Below are positions 9,066 to 16,100 of a DNA stretch of 32,930 nt, piece after piece. The stretch lies in contig JBEHWX010000064.1 of assembly GCA_048498995.1 (NCBI GenBank), positions 1 to 32,930 on the forward strand, read 5' to 3'. Source of the stretch: JBEHWX01 sp048498995 (GTDB taxonomy: Bacteria; Bacteroidota; Ignavibacteria; OLB7). The notes beneath the pieces were generated by a model, which saw only the letters and a list, made by a program, of their open reading frames with translations, did not search any database and was not told the DNA's origin. Within the stretch, counting starts at the first letter, position 1, and every line of letters starts with the position of its first letter. A program made the position numbers and the translations under genes.

Positions 9066-9275
9066 TCAGAGAACGAAGAGAAAGGAAAAGAGCGCGAGGC
9101 CGATCAGCAGAACGCCACCTCCCAGCAGAAGAAGCCCGATCACCGTGACAGTCATGGGATTCTTGGTCGGGCGGTGGGAAAGCAGAAGAATCCCGCCCCG
9201 GACGATCAGGATTCCCATGAATGCTTCGGAGATGACGAGCGTCCAACCGATCACGACCGCATCGGATCGCTGCAT
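9066..9275 (-). CDS. Small two-helix membrane protein, unknown function
   Basis: 69 residues beginning MQRSDAVVIGWTLV. There are two predicted membrane helices (about 6-32 and 41-67) joined by a short polar loop (SHRPTKNP). The frame is open much further upstream, but ATG 9275 is clearly favoured because an AGGAG lies 5 nt before it and the upstream translation is not protein-like. It has no recognised family. It is the last gene of the minus-strand run that begins at the T9SS/RHS genes, about 100 bp beyond the next gene, so it may belong to the same accessory set. Confidence 0.7.
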   Translation of the reverse strand: MQRSDAVVIGWTLVISEAFMGILIVRGGILLLSHRPTKNPMTVTVIGLLLLGGGVLLIGLALFSFLFVL

Positions 9276-9375
9276 GTTGGCTCCTGAGGTAAGGTAAGGG
9301 TTGAATGCCAACGACCGTTGAAGGCGCCTGTCGGACGCTCCGAAGGCTTCGGATCGATGCGGTCGGTGGCCGAAG

Positions 9376-9894
9376 CTATGCGCTGATCGTTGCACTGGCA
9401 CGGCGCTCCACCGCGTGCGCGGCGATCGGCTGCCCGGTGAGAAGTGTCTTGATCTCGGCGAAGCGCTCCATCGATGTGGCCTCGGCATGTACGACCCCGA
9501 CGATCTTTCCGCGATAGCGAATGGTGATCCGAGCATCGGTGGCATCGAAGGAGAGCTGATCCCGCCAATAGCGGCGACGGCGAAGCAGCGGCACCGGCAG
9601 GAAGGCTCGTCCGATGCCAACCGTATGCGAGGTCACCTCCAGAGCATAGACATCACGTCTGGTCCTGAAACTGATCACGGCAATCACCGCGCCCGAGGCC
9701 TTTGCGACCAGGAGAAGAAATGGGACGATATCTCCGCCGACCGCAATCCACAGCACCATGAGCGCGGCCGCCGCGACGATCTTTCCTCTTCCGACCCGCC
9801 GTACGGCCTTCAAGCTCACTGCGAAGCCTATTCACGACCTCATCGCGGGGCAGATGGTTTCCATGATCGCCACGACTTTCTCTGTAGACCGCAT
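9376..9894 (-). pseudogene. Membrane protein (two helices plus beta-rich domain) with in-frame TGA at codon 21
   Basis: ATG 9894 has an excellent GGGAGG 8 nt upstream and reads MRSTEKVVAIMETICPAMRS, then hits TGA at 9832-9834. The same frame continues without interruption to 9376 as 150 further codons. The first four codons after the TGA lead to a GTG at 9819 that could restart translation. The continuation has two hydrophobic helices (around MVLWIAVGGDIVPFLLL and AVIAVISF) followed by a beta-rich region with RRYWRDQLSFDATDARITIRY. This layout resembles one half of the duplicated protein at 12286-13137. Either this is a recently broken gene, or the intact product is a ~147-residue protein restarted at GTG 9819. 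The TGA probably replaces a Trp codon, but that is a guess. Confidence 0.65.
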
Positions 9895-9973
9895 ATCATC
9901 TACCTCCCATCGATATCCATCGTCGAGCGAGGCCTACTCGGAGGGATCTCAGACTCCGGGACCAGACCAAGCT

Positions 9974-10174
9974 TTACTCGAATATGCTGGCGCCAGCAAT
10001 CAGGAGCAACCCGCACACGAACATGAAGATGCTGGCAACATGAATGATCTTGAGATGGGGGGACCTTTGCCGGACTTCATCCGCATCCTTGCCGTCTCTT
10101 CGCACTACGAATCAGAACGCGATCGCAAGTGCAAGGAAGACACCGCCAAAGATGTAACCGGAGATCTGCTGCAT
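9974..10174 (-). pseudogene. Small two-helix membrane protein with in-frame TGA at codon 21
   Basis: The frame starts at ATG 10174, preceded by AGG 8 nt upstream, and reads MQQISGYIFGGVFLALAIAF. A TGA at 10112-10114 follows, then the same frame continues for 45 codons to TAA at 9974-9976: FVVRRDGKDADEVRQ, a polar loop, then a second hydrophobic helix (IIHVASIFMFVCGLLLIAGA). Two membrane helices with a charged loop between them look like one small protein broken by a nonsense mutation. Tryptophan at the TGA would fit the membrane edge. TGA is used as a normal stop elsewhere in the window, for example in lipA and the MoeB-type gene, so a changed code is unlikely. It is 80 bp upstream of the other TGA-broken gene. 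Confidence 0.6.
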
Positions 10175-10334
10175 CACATTACCTATGTCAATCAGGCTGA
10201 GGCCGGTTGTACGTTATTTCGAAAACTGCGAGTGCATCAACGAATGATGAATCATGATCGGATATCGAGAAGACCACCACAATCGTAGGCTCATGTGCGT
10301 GATCCGGGCGGTTGCTCACCCGGGCTTGCTCAAC

Positions 10335-10736
10335 TCAGGCAAACTTCCCTCGCACCCACTTCCAGATCCGTTTCCTCAACGGTGGATCGCGATTCGGCAC
10401 CGGTGGCGGTTCGACCCACTTCCCGGCGCGAGCGACCACCACAAGATCCCCGACAGTAATGCTATGAGGTGACCACTCTACCTGACTCGCTCCGAGTTTA
10501 TGCCCCGGCCCGTAGTAGACAGAGCCAATTGGGGAGCAGCCTTCAAGGCCAAAATACTTGTAGTGATCGTATCCGGCACAATCTACATTGAAGCGCTCGA
10601 AGAACTTCGCCATAAACTCCTCGACATCGCTTCCACCTATTCGAATATCTTCACTAATGCGAGTCTCGGGAAGGATCGACTCACGAGAGCACCCGCACTC
10701 TTCGGCTACGAAGTCGGCAATCATTTCAAAGTCCAC
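10335..10736 (-). CDS. DUF1493-family protein
   Basis: 133 residues. The N-terminal ~70 residues match the DUF1493 pattern: an acyl-carrier-like helical region with ILPETRISEDIRIGGSDVEE followed by FMAKFFERFNVD and a YKYFGLEG segment. The C-terminus is basic (RKRIWKWVRGKF). I recall DUF1493 proteins as small cytoplasmic proteins, some of them near RHS or type VI secretion toxin genes, so an immunity-type role is possible; that context is recollection and the function is inference. It lies in the gene series downstream of the RHS protein, next to a transposase remnant. There is no obvious Shine-Dalgarno before ATG 10736. Confidence 0.75.
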   Translation of the reverse strand: MDFEMIADFVAEECGCSRESILPETRISEDIRIGGSDVEEFMAKFFERFNVDCAGYDHYKYFGLEGCSPIGSVYYGPGHKLGASQVEWSPHSITVGDLVVVARAGKWVEPPPVPNRDPPLRKRIWKWVRGKFA

Positions 10737-10778
10737 GTCGCCCGCTATTTACCTCCCGTGATTCGATATCCGATGTCG

Positions 10779-10968
10779 ATCGCACGGTGTGGCTATTGAA
10801 GATCGCGGCCATCGGTTTCTCCGATCCGCCATTGGCGATACGCATGACCGCCCAAAGGGTATCGGCCAGGGTCTGGGATACGACGGCGGCCAACCGTCGG
10901 CGCATCTGCTGGTAGATGGCCCTCCTGGGAGGCGGATCATTGGGCACCATCCGCCAGGAGAGCCAGCC
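10779..10968 (-). pseudogene. IS5-type transposase remnant
   Basis: The minus-strand translation contains SWRMVPNDPPPRRAIYQQMRRRL, then about 30 residues, then MAAIFNSHTVRST. This follows the N-terminal part of IS5-family (IS427-like) transposases, whose usual forms are WRMLPxDLPPW-TVY-FRRW and PSAAIIDSQSVKTT. The catalytic DDE region beyond this is absent: the frame runs into unrelated residues and stops at 10726. Only about 65 recognisable codons survive, so it is a dead fragment. It sits between the GIY-YIG-like gene and the DUF1493 gene and shows that transposition has acted in this island. Confidence 0.7.
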
Positions 10969-11039
10969 CTTACGATCCAGCCCATCCCCTTGCCGCCTGT
11001 CCACCGTAATGAGGCTGGATCACATGAGCCGTGTAGCCT

Positions 11040-11657
11040 TCATGACGGTCGCCTAAAACGCAGTGGCCCACGCTCGTCAGTAGGCCTCTCGTTGAGCATC
11101 GCGGCTACCATGTCGTCACCGGTGTGCATAAGCTCGTACCTCGCATCGCCCATTGCTACCATCGATCCGAGGTGCTTGCGGCCACAGATGTCGGCAATCC
11201 CGCGCTCGACCTTACCAAGGTCACACGGCGGGCGCGAAATCCCGAATGTGATTCGGAATGCTTCGAGAAGGATTGCGAGTTGTTCCTGGACCCTGGAATG
11301 CAGGAACTGGGTAGCGAGTGCATGGAGGCTCACCGGAGCATAGAGCAGACCTTTTCCTTCCGGGTCCGGTGCTTCGCCACGGCGTTCGCGAATCGAGCCG
11401 ACGCTTGACGAGTGGAAGATCAGATACTCCCCACCACGAAGGCGAGCGTAGTGCTGAAGCGCTCGCTCATTGAGGCGGCTCGACTTTCCGACATAGAAAG
11501 GGATGAACTCTCCGTCGATCTCGAATCCCCAGATGCAGACTCCGCTGCTAGTCAGGAGATCCAGGCCCGGAATTGGGATCGGCGTGGCTTTCGTGTCGGT
11601 GATTCCAAAGTCATGGATACTCCTGAGCGGGGTCCAGTGAAGTGTTACGCGTTCCAT
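11040..11657 (-). CDS. GIY-YIG-like protein
   Basis: 205 residues. Around residues 39-75 the sequence GVCIWGFEIDGEFIPFYVGKSS followed by RLNERALQHY resembles the GIY-YIG nuclease core (G-[I/V]-x-[Y/W], then Y-[I/V]-G-K-[S/T], then an arginine helix with R-x-x-x-H). The rest has no motif I recognise. Such domains cut or bind DNA; whether this one is active is unknown. ATG 11657 is the first start after an in-frame TGA, with GGGCTTGGG before it. It lies in the minus-strand series behind the RHS locus and could be a stray toxin or immunity cassette, a mobile-element gene, or neither. Confidence 0.55.
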   Translation of the reverse strand: MERVTLHWTPLRSIHDFGITDTKATPIPIPGLDLLTSSGVCIWGFEIDGEFIPFYVGKSSRLNERALQHYARLRGGEYLIFHSSSVGSIRERRGEAPDPEGKGLLYAPVSLHALATQFLHSRVQEQLAILLEAFRITFGISRPPCDLGKVERGIADICGRKHLGSMVAMGDARYELMHTGDDMVAAMLNERPTDERGPLRFRRPS

Positions 11658-11734
11658 CCCAAGCCCATGATGCTGTCATTGGAAAATTCGCCCGCACCCT
11701 CGCGCCAAACATGGCAATCGAGCCACAACGACAT
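11645..11734 (-). pseudogene. Possible gene fragment, 29 codons
   Basis: A short frame beginning MSLWLDCHVWREGAGEF and ending IMGLGWNA reads like real protein, but it stops after 29 codons, overlapping the first bases of the GIY-YIG-like gene in another frame. It could be the cut-off N-terminus of another small cassette gene or chance. I do not recognise a family. Confidence 0.25.
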
Positions 11735-11927
11735 CACACGTTCGTCGTGAACCACCTCACGCGCGAATCGCGCTCCGCTGCCCCATCGCGGCCCCACGAG
11801 CGGGAGGACACACGAACCCGTTTGGCATTTCTCGTCACCTCACACATCGGAAGCCTAAATTTCAACTTCACCCTATTTCCCGACACATTTTCGCCCCCAG
11901 CTTCGTCGCAGCCAGCGGGACTGGGTA

Positions 11928-12266
11928 TCACGGCCGATTGATGACCATCGGATTCGGATCATCGGCTCCTTCGATCCCGAAGTACACGAACGCGAACGTA
12001 TTCTTGTCAATAGCATACTCGAGGACGTAACGCAAACCACCGCACGGATACTGATACTCGTAGAAGTAGAGCCTGTTATGAACTATTTGGGATAGAATCG
12101 GCCGCGAATGGCTTCAGAAGGCCATCCGAGCTAAAGCCTATATCTGATTGCCAGGCAGATAGAGCATGCAATTGAGCGGAATCGCTGATTCTGAATTGAT
12201 TCCTACGGTTGAAGTTCATAACAGGCTCTAGTACTCCTCATCACGACTTTGCTTGAGCTCAATCAT
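11928..12266 (-). pseudogene. 58-codon ORF split by a MITE
   Basis: ATG 12266 lies 19 bp after the stop of the membrane immunity-type gene and reads MIELKQSRDEEY before the mobile element starts. On the far side of the element the frame continues YEYQYPCGGLRYVLEYAIDK and runs to TGA 11928-11930, ending PMVINRP. Removing the 160-bp element and one copy of the TA duplication joins the two parts in frame as DEEYYFYEYQY, giving 58 residues. The perfect repair argues that this was a genuine gene when the element inserted. Its function is unknown. Its position directly behind the putative immunity gene suggests a second small partner or an unrelated cassette. Confidence 0.7.
12069..12228. mobile_element. 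160-bp MITE with 16-bp perfect terminal inverted repeats
   Basis: The ends are GAGCCTGTTATGAACT (12069-12084) and its exact reverse complement (12213-12228), each flanked by TA. With the TA included the inverted repeat is 18 bp. The interior has no coding frame, and the sub-terminal GAATC segments are also inverted. The size, lack of a transposase, the TA duplication and the clean in-frame repair of the host ORF all indicate a miniature inverted-repeat transposable element. Ends beginning GAGCCTGT suggest mobilisation by an IS5/IS427-type transposase, a fragment of which survives about 1.1 kb away. Confidence 0.85.
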
Positions 12267-12285
12267 CGGGCATCAACCGCGAATT

Positions 12286-13137
12286 TCAGGAGCTTGGGGA
12301 GGGGTAGTCGAGTTCTTCCAGAAGCCGGCTCCAATCCTCCCTCGATATTCCGTCAGGACGCACTACCGGAAGTTTGCGCCCTTTATACTTCACATCGAGC
12401 CTGTCTCCGTTCAATCCTATCTCCAGATCTTCCCGAGGGTAGCGCTTCTTCAACCAGGGTAGAAGCCCACCCCATAGCGTAATAAATATGACATACCTCC
12501 GATTGACTTGCACCGATTGAACGATATTCCTACTTACGACGAGCACAACAAATATGGCCGCAAAGATGAAGCGTTGGACCATGGCCACAATACGTATCCC
12601 TTCATATCCGCCCGTGAATACGAGGAATACCCCATATATAACCGCCATTGGGATGATATACTTCATCGAGCGCTGTAGTGGCGAAACCTGAAACTCGTAG
12701 GTTGACCAACCTCCTCCCGTGTCGAGTTTAGCCATCTCGAGCAGGTAACCGCGCAGCATTTTCCACTCCACCACACCTGCCGCCCTTTGTCTGAGGACAG
12801 CGACCTTAGCGCCTTCGAAGACCACGTTCAAAGAATCACCGACCTCCACGACGTCAACTTCCTTCCTCCTCAATGTCAGCGGTTTCTTCTTGAACGCTAA
12901 TGTATTGGCGAAAACAAGGGTGAATTTTTCTCCAGCAATTTCAACTCGCATCACCTCAAATCTAGCATAATACGATATAATTATCGGCAGCACTATCAAA
13001 ATAAACAAACAAATGAAGACCAGCACCTGAGTAGGTACGTTAACTGCAAAGAGCACTCCTCCCAGGATTGAAGGGAGCAACAGTGAAAAAGCCACTAGGC
13101 TCGTAGACCTAGGCGCGAGATTTACGATTTCACTCAT
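12286..13137 (-). CDS. Four-helix membrane protein, probable immunity partner of the RHS tip
   Basis: 283 residues. The layout is helix-helix (about 14-55), a beta-rich domain (about 60-140), helix-helix (about 160-207), then a second beta-rich domain (about 210-280, with RRYVIFITLWGGLLPWLKKRYPREDLEIGL). The two halves look like a duplication of one unit, possibly PH-like, although this is judged by eye. The gene starts 17 bp after the stop of the RHS gene without its own Shine-Dalgarno, so translational coupling is likely. It is AT-rich like the toxin tip and unlike the RHS shaft. RHS loci usually encode the cognate immunity protein at exactly this place. An integral membrane immunity protein would fit a toxin acting at or through the inner membrane. 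No named family was recognised. Confidence 0.75.
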   Translation of the reverse strand: MSEIVNLAPRSTSLVAFSLLLPSILGGVLFAVNVPTQVLVFICLFILIVLPIIISYYARFEVMRVEIAGEKFTLVFANTLAFKKKPLTLRRKEVDVVEVGDSLNVVFEGAKVAVLRQRAAGVVEWKMLRGYLLEMAKLDTGGGWSTYEFQVSPLQRSMKYIIPMAVIYGVFLVFTGGYEGIRIVAMVQRFIFAAIFVVLVVSRNIVQSVQVNRRYVIFITLWGGLLPWLKKRYPREDLEIGLNGDRLDVKYKGRKLPVVRPDGISREDWSRLLEELDYPSPSS

Positions 13138-13154
13138 TTACGCACTACAACGGA

Positions 13155-16100
13155 TTATTTCCAAATCAGGCGAAGCCTTGGGTCTTGATACCCTGTATTA
13201 TCTTTAGACATTGAAGTAGGCCATCTATCGAGGGGAGTGGACCCGCTGACTGGAAATAGCTTATAGCCCAATATGCCATTCTGCGTCCATTTTGTAGCAG
13301 CATGGTCGGCAACCTTTTCGGCCCTCAGGAACCATTTCTCCGTCAACAATGTCCCCTTTACCGCCCTTTGAACTTTAAAAGCATTACGAAGTACACCAGC
13401 GGAACTCGACAGGGCGAAGTCAACTCCGATCCCCGCTGCCGCGCTGATAACAGGATCATTAGTAAATGGCCTTATCAAGAACTCCCCTGTATTCCCAGGC
13501 CCATCCCAAACTTCACCATTTGCCACATGGTATAGTCGTATTGTCGATAAAACTACATCCACCCCTCCAGAGACCATATTCGCAGCACCGATAGGTGAAA
13601 GAATACCAGTAGATAGCAACACATAGCCAACACCTACCTTCAACAAGCCCGTTCCAAGAGTCAAAAGCGCGTCTGCAGCTTCAACACTCAAATCCACCTC
13701 TGATGCTTTCCGGCTGGGATATCGTTCAGATCCAGAAGGCGGCTTAATATTCTTCAATGATTGAATCAGCTGCAGCTGGCCGGGTGTAAGCTCAAAGTTG
13801 TATGGAGGAACATTCGTAAGAAGGGGTCCACCCATTGGGCCAGTAGAGACTGGATCATCATAGCGTTCAATTTCAATCGGATCGAACGGGAGCATATCAC
13901 CCCCGCCTCCCCCATTATCATGAGGCGTCGGGTCCAGTGGGTTGTCACCAGCCGGAGAAGTATATATGAACCCGCTCGGATCCACGAACACCAGCGGGCT
14001 ATTGCCGGCATACGTGTACGGACTACCGGCCAAGTTTGCGCCCCAAAGCGGGTCGATGCTCCTGAAGCGTCCCTCCTCCTGGCTGTACTTCCGGACCCCG
14101 TAGTCCCCGAGGCCGCTCTCCCTGTCCACCTCCTTGTCGATGTAGCCCTGACGCGGCGGAACACCGGTCACCACCTCTCCGAATGGCTCGTAGTCGTAGC
14201 GGCCGCTCAATGCGCCGAACGTCGAGTAGGAGAGACGCGTCGAGCCCTGATGGTCGAAGATCTTGTAGTCCTTGCTCCCGTTCGGATAAGTGACCACGTT
14301 CGTCCCGGTTCCTACCCCATAGGTTAGGTACTCGGTCGGGTAAAGATACACGCGCCGTCCGGAATCGCCACAGGTGGTGTCGATCGTCTGCTGACCATGG
14401 TAGAGCGCGAGCTGCGCGTTACCGAGGCCGTTCAAGTAGTAGGTCCAGGAGAGGACGTTCCCGGAAGAATCGCCACCCGGCGCCACCATCAGCCGCTTCT
14501 CCTCCCGCTCTCCGCCCGGGCCGTATCGGTAGCTCCACTCCTTGTGCGTCGGAAACAGCGGATGCCCCGCTATGTACTGCCGCGTCAATCCTCTCCAGCT
14601 ATATGCGTAGCTCTCCTCCGAGCTGAGGGCGTTCGTGCTGTCGTACTTCTTTACCCCGGTTACCGCGCCGTCTCCATCGTAGGAGTATGTCCGTCGCCCC
14701 GCGATTGCTCCCCCGTTCCGGTCCTCCTTCTCGATCAGCCTGTCCGGACCGTCGGCGGCCGTCGCGTAGTTGTAGGCGGTCGTTGCCGGTCCCGTGGTAT
14801 CCTTCTTCCGGTTGCCGACCTGATCGTAGGTGTAGCGGGTCGTATCCGTCCCATTGGACCACTTCACCAGGCGACCAACCGAATCGTAGGTATAGAGCTG
14901 CTGCAGATCGGAGAGGGAGGCATGCTTCGACGACTGCTTCAGGATCATCCCGGTCGAATCGTAGCTCAGCAGCTCCCGGAACACCTCTGAGCCCGACTTC
15001 GTGGCGATCATCGAGTCCAGCCAGCGACGCCGGTTGTACGCGTAATCGACCACCACGCCGACCGGCGGATACTTCATCGAATCCACCTGCGACGACCTGT
15101 TGTAGACATAGACCACGTCGGCATTCAGTGGCCGGGTGGCGGGCGTCGGGTATTGCGGATTGGTCACACCGAGCCCCGTCCCGGAGCTGGAAAGAGACGT
15201 CCAGATGCTGTCCACACGGCCGTTATGATCGTAGCCGTACCATGTGGTATGCTGACGCAGCGGATCGACGGTCCTCACCGAGTTCACCAGATCCGACGAG
15301 TTGTAGGTGTAGTAGACGGCGTCGAAGCCGAGGTTCGCCGTCCAGCGCAGCAGCGCTTCCACGCGACCGCGGGCGTCATAGCTGGTAACGACGTAATGGA
15401 ATGGCTCGCCGCCATGCTCACGATACGCCACCGCGGCCGAGCGCCCCTTGAGGTTTCGCACCTTCCCGGCCGGCGCCAGCGAATCCCACCGTGTGATCGC
15501 GGGGAACTTTTCCCAGACCGACCCTATCGAAGTCGGAAGGGTATCGTAGTTGATCACCGTACGGACGAAATACGGGTACTTCGATACCTGCTCGAAATCG
15601 GTCGCGGAGGCCCGCGGCGTCGTGATCGGGCTATACGAGGTCGTGGCATGTCTGAGCAGCGGGCCAGTGGGCGCGGAGGTTTCTCCCGCATGGAGATCGG
15701 GAGACAAGGTGCAGCTCGACTGGGCAAGAGAGTCCCAGCGCCAGACCTGCGGCAGCGACACGAGCGGCAGTTGATAAATGGTCACATTGGCCGTCAGGAT
15801 GCTGCTCATTCCGAGATCGTGCAGGATGTTCGGATCGAGCGAGTCCGACATCCGATGATAGTTCGGATCTCCCGGCAGCGATGCCAGTTGAGACCGGCCG
15901 TTATCCTTCGGCCGACGCTGCACGCGCAGTCCCGGCTCCACGCTGACTCCCCCCCCCGTATTCGGTGGCGGGAACGTGGCCTCTCCGACAAGCGTCAGGC
16001 GGTTGAGATCATCGTACTCATTGAACGTCATCCGTCCGAGTGTCGCCTGCTCCCTGGTCTGGCTGAACCGAAGGTTCCCCAGATCGTCATATGCCATCGA

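Noticed and set aside
9832..10114. TGA reassigned to Trp or selenocysteine in the two small membrane genes
   Set aside because: TGA terminates lipA, the MoeB-type gene and others here, TGG is used for Trp in the same genes, and no convincing SECIS-like hairpin follows either TGA.
11734..11931. 65-codon frame between the split ORF and the GIY-YIG-like gene
   Set aside because: GTG start without a ribosome site and a translation lacking structure; it is probably chance.
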